The notes beneath the pieces were generated by a model, which was not told where the DNA came from, searched no databases, and worked only from the letters and a program-made list of their open reading frames with translations. Below, one piece after another: positions 15,080 to 24,610 of a DNA stretch of 53,965 bases. This stretch comes from Synergistaceae bacterium (GTDB lineage: Bacteria; Synergistota; Synergistia; Synergistales; Thermovirgaceae): positions 1-53,965 of the forward strand of contig JAAYDT010000084.1 of the NCBI GenBank assembly GCA_012729145.1, in the 5' to 3' direction. Within the stretch, counting starts at the first letter, position 1. Every line of letters begins with the position of its first letter. The translations under genes were made by a program, and so were the position numbers.

Positions 15080-17296
15080 TCAGGGGGTGTTAAGGCTGGC
15101 TCCGAGGATCTGTCTTGCCTCTTCCTCGTCCACCAGGATATCCCTCGGTCTCGATCCTTCCTGGGGGCCCAGGATGCCCACCTGTTCAAGGGTGTCGATG
15201 AGCCGTGCCGCTCTCGTGAAACCTATCCGGAGCTGTCGCTGAAGCCTGCTTGCCGAGGCTATCCCGCTTTGAAGGATAAGCCCCATGGCCTCCTCCAGGA
15301 GGGGGTCATCCAGATGGACCCGGCCTCCGTCCTGTTCATCATCCTCCTGCATGTCGATGTCAAGGAAAACAGGGTCTCCAAAAAGGGCCGAAAGGTATTC
15401 CATGAAACGCTGTATCACCGGCTCGTCCATCCAGGGAGACTGTATCCTTAGCGGCTTGGGAAGCCTGGGGGTCAGAAAGAGCATGTCCCCGCTTCCAAGA
15501 AGTCTCTCGGCTCCAGAGACATCTATTATGGTCCTCGAGTCGGTCTGGGAAGGAAGTGTGAAGGCCACCCTTGCGGGGATATTGGCCTTTATCAGCCCCG
15601 TTACGACATTGACCGAAGGTCTCTGGGTGGCTATCACCAGGTGAATTCCGGTGGCCCTTGCCATCTGCGCAAGTCTGCAGATATAGTCCTCCACCTCCCG
15701 GGGTGATGTGAACATCAGGTCAGCAAGTTCGTCGATCACGATAATTATGTAGGGAAGTCGGTCCAGGGGCAGGGCCCTGGCGTTGAAAGCCTTTATGTTC
15801 CTTACCCTGGCCTGGGCGAACATCTCGTAACGCTTCTCCATCTCCCTTATGGCCCACCCCAGGGCGTGAACAGCCTGTCTCGATTCCACGACGGGCGGGG
15901 TGATATTGTGGGGCAACCGTTCGAAGACCTTCATCTCCACCCTCTTTGGGTCGATGAGAAGGAAACGGAGCTCTTCAGGTCTCATGCGGCATGCAAGGGC
16001 TGCAATACAGCATGAGACAAAAACGCTCTTGCCCGATCCGGTCGTTCCGGCCACCAGGAGGTGGGGCATTTTCTCCAGCCCGATGGTAAGATGACGGCCG
16101 TCGACACCGACCCCTACAGGAATGGCAAGGTCACTGTCCGAATCCTGGAAAGAGGAGTGCTCGAGAACGGTCCTTATATTCACCGGTTTCCTGTCAGGGT
16201 TCGGGATCTCGATCCCGATATAGGTCTTCCCGGGGATCGGGGCTTCGACCCTGAGACTGGGGACTGCCAGGGATACGGCCAGGTCGTTGGCCAGGCTTGA
16301 CACCCTGCTGACCTTGATGCCCGGGGCAAGCTGTATCCTGTACTGGATCACCGTGGGGCCGACCACCGTCTCCGCCAGTTCGGCGCTGATCCCGAACTCC
16401 TCGAGAGTATCAACGATGTTCTCCCCCTGCCGGGAAAGAAGGCCCTTGTCGACCTCGAAGGAGAAATCGTCGGGTTCGCCGAAGACATCCAGCGGGATTG
16501 GGAAAGAGAGCGTCTTGCCAGGGATCGTGTCAGAAAGGTTCTGGACCTTATCGACTGCGGTTTCATCCACTATCGTATCGGGAATATCTATCTTGCCGGG
16601 GGTCGCGGAACCGGATGTCCTGCCAGTTTTTGTCACGGTCTCCGGGGCGGTCTTGCCCGGGGTCTTTTTCGTTCCTTCCTGTGAAGGAGCGGTCCCGGCT
16701 GGATGTCCTCCAGAAAGGGGCGAAAGAAGTGCGCAAAAGGATCTCAAGACACCTGAGAGAAGGGAAGCGGCCGCTGCCACGTTCCTCCTGTTGATGATCC
16801 CGTAAAGCACCATGGCCGATGCCATGCCTCCGAAACCCGCCAGAACGGCACCGAAGGGACCGATGTGTCTTAAGAGAACCCCGGCCAGCAGGTAGCCCGG
16901 CCGGCCGGGACGAAGAATACCGACAACGGGTTCGATACCGCTCAGGGTGGAGAGTCCAAGAAGAAGGGCACAGCACAGATACATTATCAACGAAGCGAGA
17001 GCCTGCCTCCAGGGGGAGGGGACCTGGTATCCCATCAGCCATGAGATCGAGGAGTAGGCACCAAAGAGCAGGAGTACGATGACCCCGCCCCCGAAGATCT
17101 CCAGGGTCCAGAAATGGACTATCCGTCCGAGATCACCAGTCCTGAAGAGAAACAGCGTTGCCAGGAGGTAAAGGTCGACCAGAAGAAGGACAAGAACGAT
17201 CATGGTGAACCATGGCGGTCTCCTCCCTTCGGCCCTGACCGGTTCTCGGGCCCCGGTCTTTTCCTTGTTCCGGGGTTTACTCCTGGTCACCTTCAT
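15080..17296 (-). CDS. ftsK: FtsK/SpoIIIE DNA translocase
   Basis: A 738-residue membrane-anchored DNA pump of chromosome segregation. Four hydrophobic helices span about residues 28-165; a Pro/Thr/Gly-rich linker (about 190-245) follows. The motor domain has Walker A VAGTTGSGKSVFV (about 412-422), Walker B YIIIVIDELADLM (about 515-527) and ATQRPSVNVVTG. The C-terminal gamma winged helix (about 660-735, SRLQRQLRIGFTRAARLID) would read orienting sequences on DNA. It starts one base after the tldD stop. This short-linker form resembles SpoIIIE rather than E. coli FtsK. Confidence 0.96.
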   Translation of the reverse strand: MKVTRSKPRNKEKTGAREPVRAEGRRPPWFTMIVLVLLLVDLYLLATLFLFRTGDLGRIVHFWTLEIFGGGVIVLLLFGAYSSISWLMGYQVPSPWRQALASLIMYLCCALLLGLSTLSGIEPVVGILRPGRPGYLLAGVLLRHIGPFGAVLAGFGGMASAMVLYGIINRRNVAAAASLLSGVLRSFCALLSPLSGGHPAGTAPSQEGTKKTPGKTAPETVTKTGRTSGSATPGKIDIPDTIVDETAVDKVQNLSDTIPGKTLSFPIPLDVFGEPDDFSFEVDKGLLSRQGENIVDTLEEFGISAELAETVVGPTVIQYRIQLAPGIKVSRVSSLANDLAVSLAVPSLRVEAPIPGKTYIGIEIPNPDRKPVNIRTVLEHSSFQDSDSDLAIPVGVGVDGRHLTIGLEKMPHLLVAGTTGSGKSVFVSCCIAALACRMRPEELRFLLIDPKRVEMKVFERLPHNITPPVVESRQAVHALGWAIREMEKRYEMFAQARVRNIKAFNARALPLDRLPYIIIVIDELADLMFTSPREVEDYICRLAQMARATGIHLVIATQRPSVNVVTGLIKANIPARVAFTLPSQTDSRTIIDVSGAERLLGSGDMLFLTPRLPKPLRIQSPWMDEPVIQRFMEYLSALFGDPVFLDIDMQEDDEQDGGRVHLDDPLLEEAMGLILQSGIASASRLQRQLRIGFTRAARLIDTLEQVGILGPQEGSRPRDILVDEEEARQILGASLNTP

Positions 17297-17297
17297 A

Positions 17298-18653
17298 TCA
17301 CGTTCTGCTTCCTCCCACTACAAGCTGCCTTATCCGTATCGTAGGCTGGCCGTCGGTCACGGGGACCTGCTGGCCCGACTTGCCGCATACGCCAGGGTCA
17401 AAATGAAGATCGTTGCCTACGGCATCGATATCCATCAGCACCCTGGGGCCGTTCCCGGTCAGCATGGCGTTCCTGACAGGGTATGACCTTTTGCCTTTGG
17501 AAACAAGGTAGCCTTCGGTAACTTGAAAGACAAAATCCCCTGATGTGGAGTTTACCTCACCCCCGCCCATTTTCAGGACAAGAAGACCCCTATCCACACC
17601 GGAGATGATCTCTTCGGGATCCCCGTCACCGTTCATTATAAAGGTATTGGACATCCTTGGAACCGGAGGATGCCTGAAGGATGACCTTCTTCCGTTCCCT
17701 GTGACCGGGAACCCTCCCTGTCTTGAAGAGAGGAGGTCAGTAAGGAAAGATTTGAGAAACCCATCCCTGATGAGGACTGTTCTCCGGGAAAGGGTCCCTT
17801 CACCGTCAAAGGGGTAGCTCCCGTAAAGTCCCGGAAGAGTCGGATCGTCAACAAGCGAGACAAGAGGGGATGCCACCTGTTTCTCCAGGCAGTCCCTGAA
17901 GGACGAATAATCGTTCAGAACAATATCGGCTTCCAGGCTGTGACCGCAGGCTTCATGGATCATGGTCCCACCGGCTGCGCCCGCCAGCACCACGGGCATT
18001 ACACCCGCAGGGCAGGGTTTTGCCTCCGAGAGAAGCACTGCCCTTCTGAAAGCTTCCCGGGCCACATCCTCAAGATCGTTTGATCGGAGGAATTCTTCCT
18101 GGGGCAGGCTGAATGCCCTGACATCCCTTCCGGAGTGAAGGGATCCTCCGGACTCAACGACCACTGTGGCGGAGAATCTTGTGGAAAAGACCGATAGCCG
18201 GCACAAGGGGTTAAGGCTGCCGGCTATGGCTGTCTCTCTGGCTCCGCTGCTCCACGCGAAGGATACCTGTCGCACCTTGGGAGAGAGCTTTCTGATCATC
18301 TTGTCCAGTTCGCGCATCCTCTCGAAGGGAGCTTCCTCTTCTATCTCTGGAAGAGGCAGGAGCGATTTGTCACCCTTCGGGAGTGGGCTCCCTGCCGAAA
18401 GGCCGGCACGCTTCTTTCCGTCGGAGATGGTAAAGGCTGCCGAGGAAAGGTCCGACCCTGAAGAATGGGTAAAATAGGTCCTGTCACCCACTACTATCCT
18501 TGTCCCAGTCCCCTCCGTCAGAGAAGAGGAGACCTCTTCGAATTTCCCGTCATCCAGGAGGCAGTGGCGCGCGAAACTTCTCTGGATGAACACCTCTCCG
18601 AAGGAGGTGCCGGGAATTGAAATGGCATCGGTAACATCAAAAAGTCTGTCCAT
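17298..18653 (-). CDS. tldD: TldD-family metalloprotease subunit
   Basis: A 451-residue TldD homologue. The metal-binding motif HEACGHSLEAD lies near residue 233, and GVCGKSGQQVPV with its conserved Cys near the end. In E. coli TldD pairs with TldE (PmbA) to degrade unfolded peptides, mature microcin B17 and act on the CcdA antitoxin. The start is ATG 18653 with AGGGAGG ten bases upstream; a longer frame from GTG 18689 overlaps the mltG stop. No tldE/pmbA partner lies nearby in the window. Confidence 0.9.
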   Translation of the reverse strand: MDRLFDVTDAISIPGTSFGEVFIQRSFARHCLLDDGKFEEVSSSLTEGTGTRIVVGDRTYFTHSSGSDLSSAAFTISDGKKRAGLSAGSPLPKGDKSLLPLPEIEEEAPFERMRELDKMIRKLSPKVRQVSFAWSSGARETAIAGSLNPLCRLSVFSTRFSATVVVESGGSLHSGRDVRAFSLPQEEFLRSNDLEDVAREAFRRAVLLSEAKPCPAGVMPVVLAGAAGGTMIHEACGHSLEADIVLNDYSSFRDCLEKQVASPLVSLVDDPTLPGLYGSYPFDGEGTLSRRTVLIRDGFLKSFLTDLLSSRQGGFPVTGNGRRSSFRHPPVPRMSNTFIMNGDGDPEEIISGVDRGLLVLKMGGGEVNSTSGDFVFQVTEGYLVSKGKRSYPVRNAMLTGNGPRVLMDIDAVGNDLHFDPGVCGKSGQQVPVTDGQPTIRIRQLVVGGSRT

Positions 18654-18685
18654 ACCTTCAGAGACCTCCCTTTTCCGTAGGCAGC

Positions 18686-19738
18686 TCACTGGTGGACCGC
18701 CCCGAAGGCATTCCTCGACCGCCTGACGGCCTCGGAGTGCTCTGAGAAGGTCCTGCTGAAAAGGTGTGTACCGTCAGGCATTGCCACGTAGTAGAGGAAG
18801 GGAACATCCTCGGGTTCGATGGAAGCCAGCCATGATCCCTCCGAAGGTGTACAGATAGGGGCAGGAGGCAGGCCGGCATAACGGTAGGTATTGAAAGGGG
18901 AATCGATCTCCAGGTCCCGGTAGAGGACCCTCTTCAGTTCAACTCCCCTCAGAGACCATGCATAGACCACGGTGGCATCTATCTGAAGTTTCATCCCTGC
19001 TTCAGAGCGGTTGCGGATCACTCCGGAGATTATTGGCCTCTCGTGGTCATGCCTTGCCTCCCTTTCCACAAGAGAGGCTACGATAGCCCTTTCAAGGAGC
19101 GCGTCGGCATCGACCCCCGGGCCAAGAACTCTCTCACCTACCCTCTTCATCCAGAGCGCCGAGGCTGCCCTGACCAGTTCGTTGACGGCTCCATCGGAAG
19201 GAGTAACACTGTAGGTCTCGGGGATGAGAAAGGCGATCCTCGAACCTGGCCCTGATGGAAGGAGGGGGCGCAACGTATCCGGGAAGAGGTCATCCCTTGC
19301 AAGGGAGCCCTCGAAAGTCTCACCGAGCCTGGCAAGAAGAACTTCGTAAGTCTCCCCGGGGTAAAGGGTGATCCCCGAGACCTCCGGCTCCGCTACTGCC
19401 ATCTGCCGGGCTATCTCCCAGGGCGACCCCTTGCGAATACGGTAGAGTCCGGGCCGAATCGACCTGTCGATACCTTCTCTTGCGAACCACCTTGAAAGTT
19501 CGTTGGGACGGTCAGTCAACCCTGACGATCCGAAGACCCTGGAGATCTCCCTGGCGTTCATTCCTGGAAGAACGAGAACATCCATAGGATCGCCTCTGCC
19601 CATCTGAATGGTCCCGGCCAGTTTCAGGGGCAGATACTGGGCAAGAGCAATAAAGGAGGCAAAAGTAACAAGAAGTAGAATAAGATGAACTACCCTGCCT
19701 GCCCAGGAAACGGTGGCTGGTCCGGTATCCTTTGTCAT
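18686..19738 (-). CDS. mltG: Endolytic murein transglycosylase MltG
   Basis: A 350-residue membrane-anchored lytic transglycosylase of the MltG/YceG family, which cuts nascent glycan strands and so terminates chain growth. One transmembrane helix (about 15-38) precedes a LysM-like region (about 50-110) and the catalytic domain. Catalytic signatures are IVASLVEREA, with the key Glu near residue 222, and SPFNTYRYAGLPPAPI. The ATG overlaps the fchA stop as TAATG, so the envelope gene is translationally tied to the folate gene before it. Confidence 0.94.
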   Translation of the reverse strand: MTKDTGPATVSWAGRVVHLILLLVTFASFIALAQYLPLKLAGTIQMGRGDPMDVLVLPGMNAREISRVFGSSGLTDRPNELSRWFAREGIDRSIRPGLYRIRKGSPWEIARQMAVAEPEVSGITLYPGETYEVLLARLGETFEGSLARDDLFPDTLRPLLPSGPGSRIAFLIPETYSVTPSDGAVNELVRAASALWMKRVGERVLGPGVDADALLERAIVASLVEREARHDHERPIISGVIRNRSEAGMKLQIDATVVYAWSLRGVELKRVLYRDLEIDSPFNTYRYAGLPPAPICTPSEGSWLASIEPEDVPFLYYVAMPDGTHLFSRTFSEHSEAVRRSRNAFGAVHQ

Positions 19739-20373
19739 TACCGGGGAAGTTCCGAAGATACCGCTGCCAGGACCTTGTCGGCGGCTGTTCCGGTCCTTTC
19801 AAGGTCCGCCTCGAGACGGCGGAGATTCTCTTCGACAAAAGATCCGTCCTCGATGGACGACAGGTTGATCCTGGCGTTCATTGCCGCTCCACGAGAGGCC
19901 GCTTTTATCAGCAAAGCTGACACTCCTGCGTCTGTTATGGCGTTCCGGTTGCCCATGGAGGCGACGGCAAGACAGTTCTCGGCCACATCACCGGCGAGTT
20001 CGACCATCCTCATGGGGACAAGGGTCGATCCTTTGAGGGCCTCCTGCATGGATATCCTCCTGGTCTCTCTCTCCTGCTCTGAGTCTTTGGGGAGGGCCAG
20101 GGCTTTCATGAAACGGTCAAAAGCGTCGCAATCCTTCATGGCAAGATCGAGGAACTCCCGCGATAAGGCCTTGCCCCTTTCTGCGGCCTGGACCATCTCT
20201 TCCTGGACCCCGGAGAAACGGGAGCGTCCAACGGTCAGGTTTGCCACCATTGCCGTCAGGCTGGCAGCGATGGAAGCGCACAGGGCCGAAGCGGAGCCCC
20301 CTCCGGGAGTGGCACTGGATGAACCCAGCTCTTCAATAAGATCCCCTACAGGCAGGGAAGCGATATCTTTCAT
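19738..20373 (-). CDS. fchA: Formiminotetrahydrofolate cyclodeaminase
   Basis: A 211-residue all-helical cyclodeaminase that turns 5-formimino-THF into 5,10-methenyl-THF and ammonia, the last one-carbon step of histidine degradation. The conserved N-terminal SATPGGGSASALCASIAASL, the DCDAFDRFMKALALP segment and GNRNAITDAGVSALL match the C-terminal domain of mammalian FTCD. Here it is a separate protein, as in many anaerobes. Its ATG overlaps the hutI stop (TGATG). Confidence 0.93.
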   Translation of the reverse strand: MKDIASLPVGDLIEELGSSSATPGGGSASALCASIAASLTAMVANLTVGRSRFSGVQEEMVQAAERGKALSREFLDLAMKDCDAFDRFMKALALPKDSEQERETRRISMQEALKGSTLVPMRMVELAGDVAENCLAVASMGNRNAITDAGVSALLIKAASRGAAMNARINLSSIEDGSFVEENLRRLEADLERTGTAADKVLAAVSSELPR

Positions 20374-21620
20374 CAGTTGATCCTCCTATCGTCGGTTCTT
20401 TGTACGACACACTCACCCCTCTTGTAGACGGAGAGGACCGGAGCAACTCCGCAATTATAAGCCAGAATGGCAGGTGTGTCTCCGTCCAGCACAACCAGGT
20501 CAGCAAGCTTGTTCCTTTCGAGGCTTCCACAGGATCCGTCGACCCCGATAGCCTTTGCGGCATTGAGAGTGCATCCGTAAAGGGCTTCGTCAACGGTCAT
20601 GCCCATGTTCATGACAGCGAGGCCGAATACGAAAGGAACCGACTGGGTAAAGGAGGAACCGGGGTTGCAGTCCGTGGCCAGAGCCACAGTAAGTCCCAGG
20701 TCAAGCATCTTCCTTGCGTCGGCATATGGTTTGCGGAGACTGTAGGCCGTGGCGGGAAGCAGGACCGCAATGACCCCCGCCGAGGCCATCTTCGCAAGGT
20801 TCTCCTCTCTTGCCGCAAGGAGGTGCTCTGCCGAGACAGCACCCATCTCCGCTGCCAGTGCCGCACCGCCCGTGTCAGTAACCTCGTCGGCGTGGACCTT
20901 GAGTTTCATTCCGTGCTCTCTGGCAGTATCCAGGATCCTTCTGGTCTGTGGAACGGAGAAGACACTTTCCTCGCAGAAAACATCGCAGAAGGGGGGGGTG
21001 CATTCGGCGGATACGGCGGGGATCATCTCTTTGACCAGAAGATCGACGTACCCTTCGGGATCGTCAGTGAATTCGGAGGGTACCGCATGGGCCCCCATGA
21101 AGGTCGGTACGACCGTGACGGGGGTCTGTCTCCCCACCCTTTCGATCAGCCTTAGCAGGCGTATCTCAGAAGCGGTATCCAGCCCGTAGCCGCTCTTGAT
21201 CTCGACCGTAGTGGTCCCGTGAGAGAGAGATATATGTATGTTCTTCAGGGTTCTCCCAAGGATAGTCTCGTCGCAAGCGCTCCTCACCGACCGGACCGAC
21301 GAAAGGATCCCCCCCCCTGACCTGAGGATCTCCAGGTATGGTACCCCCGAGAGCCGCGTGGCGAACTCTTTCTCTCTCAGCTCTGAAAAGCACATATGGG
21401 TATGAGGGTCTACGAAGCCGGGGACGACACATCTGCCTCCGAGACCGATCTCCTGGTCTATCTGCGACGGGTCCAGGCCCTGGACGACGTCATCTTCTCT
21501 CCCGACCCTTTCTATGAGACCATCCCTGACGAGTAGGGCTCCCCTCTCCCACGATACGCACCCGCCTCCATCGGAGACAGGGGTATGGATCCTGGCGTCC
21601 CTGAAAAGTTTTGTTGTCAT
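20373..21620 (-). CDS. hutI: Imidazolonepropionase
   Basis: A 415-residue amidohydrolase that opens imidazolone-5-propionate to N-formimino-glutamate, the third step of histidine breakdown. Metal and substrate motifs include VVPGFVDPHTHMCF, TTTVEIKSGYGLD, KVHADEVTDTGG and ALATDCNPGSS, in the usual order. The ATG overlaps the ftcD stop as ATGA. The frame contains a run of nine G (complement of C 21309-21317) and one of eight C (complement of G 20991-20998). Both encode conserved residues (SGGG and TPPF), but both are places where slippage or sequencing error could occur. Confidence 0.96.
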   Translation of the reverse strand: MTTKLFRDARIHTPVSDGGGCVSWERGALLVRDGLIERVGREDDVVQGLDPSQIDQEIGLGGRCVVPGFVDPHTHMCFSELREKEFATRLSGVPYLEILRSGGGILSSVRSVRSACDETILGRTLKNIHISLSHGTTTVEIKSGYGLDTASEIRLLRLIERVGRQTPVTVVPTFMGAHAVPSEFTDDPEGYVDLLVKEMIPAVSAECTPPFCDVFCEESVFSVPQTRRILDTAREHGMKLKVHADEVTDTGGAALAAEMGAVSAEHLLAAREENLAKMASAGVIAVLLPATAYSLRKPYADARKMLDLGLTVALATDCNPGSSFTQSVPFVFGLAVMNMGMTVDEALYGCTLNAAKAIGVDGSCGSLERNKLADLVVLDGDTPAILAYNCGVAPVLSVYKRGECVVQRTDDRRIN

Positions 21621-22528
21621 GACTGTTCACCTGACATATCGAGGAGCTTGAGCTCGATGATCTGTTCAGGTTCGAGGCCGGCCGCCTGCAGGTAATGAGC
21701 AGCGCTCTGGAATATCGCCGAGGCCGGGACCATCCCGTAGATCTCGGTCTCGACCACGGGGACACCCCACCTCGAGGCTTCCATCCTTACCAGTTCGAGG
21801 ACCCTGTACAGGGGGTTCTTCTCGTGATCCACTATGTTTACACTTACCTGGACCATCCCCTTCTCCTCGAGGGCAAGGCCGATGGCCTTGACGTGAGCAA
21901 GACCTCCCCCGGAGAACCTTATGGACCTTGCGATCTCTTTTGCGATTTCAATACGGCAGGTGCCCAGATTGACGTTGAAGGCAACCAGGAATTTTCTAGC
22001 CCCAACGACAGTCGCCCCTGCCGTAGGGTGCATTTTGGCCTCTCCGACATCGGGATGTCTTTCGGGATCACCGATCGCCTTCTTCAACCCCTCAAACTGG
22101 CCTTTCCGAATGTTCTCAAGGTTCTTCCTGTCCGGCCTTGTGGCTGCCTCCTCGTAATAATAGACTGGCACCTTGAACTGTTCGTTAAGGCGTCTTCCGA
22201 ATTCCCGGGCTATCTGGACGCACTCCTCCATGGACAAACCTTTCAGCGGCGTAAAGGGTACAACATCAAGGGCGCCTATCCTTGGGTGGGCACCGGAATG
22301 AACGTTCATGTCGATAAGCGAGAAGGCCGCTTCCGCCGACCTTATCAGGGAATCCATTATCGCCTCGGGGTCGCCGGCCAGGCTTACCACCAGCCTGTTA
22401 TGGTTCTCGTCGGACCTGTGATCGAGCAGTTGACAACCTTTTCTGTCGCGAAGAGGTGCCACGATACTCTCTATTACATCCTTTCTTCTTCCCTCGCTGA
22501 AATTTGGGACACACTCAACGATCCTCAT
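21617..22528 (-). CDS. ftcD: Glutamate formimidoyltransferase
   Basis: A 303-residue formiminotransferase, moving the formimino group from N-formimino-glutamate to THF and releasing glutamate. The N-terminal IVECVPNFSEGRR, HSGAHPRIGALDVVPF with its catalytic His, the segment GARKFLVAFNVNLG and MVQVSVNIVDHEKNPL are typical. I start at ATG 22528, 6-7 bases after GGAGG; an in-frame ATG at 22534 abuts that site. Unlike the mammalian fused enzyme, the cyclodeaminase is a separate gene two positions downstream. Confidence 0.95.
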   Translation of the reverse strand: MRIVECVPNFSEGRRKDVIESIVAPLRDRKGCQLLDHRSDENHNRLVVSLAGDPEAIMDSLIRSAEAAFSLIDMNVHSGAHPRIGALDVVPFTPLKGLSMEECVQIAREFGRRLNEQFKVPVYYYEEAATRPDRKNLENIRKGQFEGLKKAIGDPERHPDVGEAKMHPTAGATVVGARKFLVAFNVNLGTCRIEIAKEIARSIRFSGGGLAHVKAIGLALEEKGMVQVSVNIVDHEKNPLYRVLELVRMEASRWGVPVVETEIYGMVPASAIFQSAAHYLQAAGLEPEQIIELKLLDMSGEQS

Positions 22529-22567
22529 GATCATCCTCCGTCCCAGGGATCCTTCACTGGACCCCGG

Positions 22568-24574
22568 CTATTCTTCTATCAGTGACAGAAGGAACCTGTC
22601 ATCGGCAAGGAAGGGAAGGGTGACATGATCACCGGAGGATGCGTTGTGTCCGATAATGGTCTCAATGGAGTTGGGATTCCTTGCCCAGGAACGACGGGCG
22701 ACCCCTCCGATAACGTCCCAGGAGAGGGATCGTCTGATCACCTCATCCACCCTTTCGCTGCCATCAAGGACAAGCCCGAACCCTCCATTTACGGCTTTCC
22801 CGATCCCGACACCGCCACCATTGTGAAGAGCGACGAGGCTCATCCCTCTAGCCGCGTTTCCGGCAAAACACTGGATGGCCATGTCGGCCATGACGTTACT
22901 GCCATCCTTGATGTTGGCCGTCTCCCTGAAAGGCGAATCTGTGCCGCCAGTGTCGTGGTGATCCCTACCGAGCATTACTGGCCCGATCTCGCCATGGCGG
23001 ACCATTTCGTTGAACCTGAGGGCTATCCTTACCCGTCCTTCAGCATCCTGGTAAAGTATCCTTGCCTGGGTTCCTACCACCAGGCGGTTCCTCCCGGCAT
23101 CCCGGACCCAGAGGTAGTTATCCCGATCCTGGGGTCTCCTCTCGGGATCTATGCACTCCATGGCCGCCTGGTCTGTCTTTTCGAGGTCTTCCGGCCTTCC
23201 GCTCAGGCAGACCCACCTGAAGGGGCCATAGCCGAAATCGAAAAGTTCGGGTCCCATGATATCCTCAACGTAGGAGGGGAAGATAAATCCCTCCCTGGTA
23301 TCCTTGCCGTTCTTGGCAATATCCAGCCTTCCGGCGTCAAAGACGGCTTTCATGAAGGAGTTTCCGTAGTCAAAGAAGTAGGTCCCCCTTTCATGAATGG
23401 TGCGGATAAGGTCGAAATGCCTGCTAAGGCTTTCGTCTACCATCTGGCGGAATATCTTTCTGTCCTTCCTGAGCATCTTCGTCCTCTCGTCGAAGGATAG
23501 CTGGAAGGGACAGTAACCACCGTCATAAGGAGCGTGGCACGAGGTCTGGTCCGAAAGAAGGTCGATCTTGACGTTTCTGTCCACAGCATATTGCAGAAGC
23601 TCAACTATGTTCCCGTGATAGGCGATGGAGATTCCCTTCCGGGATGACAGGTTCTCTCCCGCGATCCGGAAGACCTCATCAAGATCGCTTGAGACCACCG
23701 AGACCCAGCCCTGCTTGTGCCGGGTCTCGATCCTGGAGATGTCCACTTCTGCAATTATCCCCACGCACCCGGCGATCTCAGCCGATTTCGGTTGGGCTCC
23801 ACTCATCCCGCCGAGGCCGGAAGAGACAAAAAGTACTCCCTCAAGCCCCTTGCCTGTGGAGAGACCAAGTTTCCTGCCGGCGTTGAGGATAGTGTTGAAG
23901 GTCCCGTGGACTATCCCCTGGGGGCCTATGTACATCCAGCCACCGGCGGTCATCTGGCCGTAATTGGCAACCCCCATCTGGGCCGCGATCTCCCAATCGT
24001 CCTGGTTGTCGAACATTCCTACCATCATGGAGTTTGTGATAATGACCCTTGGGGCATCGGGTCCCGACCGGAAGAGCCCAAGAGGGTGCCCCGATTCGAC
24101 AACGAGGGTCATATCCTCTGTCAGTTCCTCGAGGTACTTCCTGATCAGGCGGTACTGCATCCAGTTCTGGCAGACACTTCCCGTCTCTCCATAAGTGACC
24201 AGCTCGTATGGGTAAAGAGCCACGTCCGGATCGAGGTTGTTGTCGATCATCACCTGGAAGGCCTTTCCCTCCAGACATTTGCCTTTGTAGCTGTCAATGG
24301 GCAGACCCTTGGGGGGGGTTGATGGACGGTACCGGTAACCGTAAATTCTCCCCCGGCTCCTGAGTTCATCAAGGAATTCCGGTGCAAGGACCTGGTGCAG
24401 CTTCTCGGGAATGTACCTGAGGGCATTCTTAAGAGACGTAAGGGTCTGTCTTTTGTCCAGCCGGTAACCCCTGTCGGGTGCCCGTCTGATCTGTGGATCG
24501 AAGGGAGGCGGAGACGGGAGCTCATCTCCGAGGGATATTCTCATAGCTGCTTCAATTCTTCTGTTGTCAGGCAT
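22568..24574 (-). CDS. hutU: Urocanate hydratase, long form
   Basis: A 668-residue urocanase, adding water to urocanate to give imidazolone propionate, with tightly bound NAD. Core motifs include NYGQMTAGGWMYIGPQGIVH, SSGLGGMSGAQPKS, SDQTSCHAPYDGGYCPFQLS, the GLGGMSGAQ dinucleotide loop and ALHNGGGVGIG. At 668 residues it belongs to the long urocanases (about 660-680, as in vertebrates and various anaerobes) rather than the 550-residue Pseudomonas/Bacillus type. Extra segments lie at the N-terminus and in the middle. It begins 36 bases after hutH. A run of eight C (complement of G 24311-24318) occurs early in the frame. Confidence 0.96.
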   Translation of the reverse strand: MPDNRRIEAAMRISLGDELPSPPPFDPQIRRAPDRGYRLDKRQTLTSLKNALRYIPEKLHQVLAPEFLDELRSRGRIYGYRYRPSTPPKGLPIDSYKGKCLEGKAFQVMIDNNLDPDVALYPYELVTYGETGSVCQNWMQYRLIRKYLEELTEDMTLVVESGHPLGLFRSGPDAPRVIITNSMMVGMFDNQDDWEIAAQMGVANYGQMTAGGWMYIGPQGIVHGTFNTILNAGRKLGLSTGKGLEGVLFVSSGLGGMSGAQPKSAEIAGCVGIIAEVDISRIETRHKQGWVSVVSSDLDEVFRIAGENLSSRKGISIAYHGNIVELLQYAVDRNVKIDLLSDQTSCHAPYDGGYCPFQLSFDERTKMLRKDRKIFRQMVDESLSRHFDLIRTIHERGTYFFDYGNSFMKAVFDAGRLDIAKNGKDTREGFIFPSYVEDIMGPELFDFGYGPFRWVCLSGRPEDLEKTDQAAMECIDPERRPQDRDNYLWVRDAGRNRLVVGTQARILYQDAEGRVRIALRFNEMVRHGEIGPVMLGRDHHDTGGTDSPFRETANIKDGSNVMADMAIQCFAGNAARGMSLVALHNGGGVGIGKAVNGGFGLVLDGSERVDEVIRRSLSWDVIGGVARRSWARNPNSIETIIGHNASSGDHVTLPFLADDRFLLSLIEE

Positions 24575-24610
24575 ACTTGTCCTCCTCTCTGTTCCTTTGC
24601 TCTTGAAAAA

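Noticed and set aside
14304-17296. TPP riboswitch upstream of thiN
   Set aside because: Only 14 bases separate ftsK and thiN, with no room for the aptamer.
15080-17296. Sporulation locus (SpoIIIE-like FtsK plus SpoIID-like protein)
   Set aside because: Both families are common in non-sporulating bacteria, and no spore-specific gene was seen in the window.
21695-23500. Two long + strand frames opposite ftcD and hutU
   Set aside because: Both are shadows of intact catabolic genes with all conserved motifs on the - strand.
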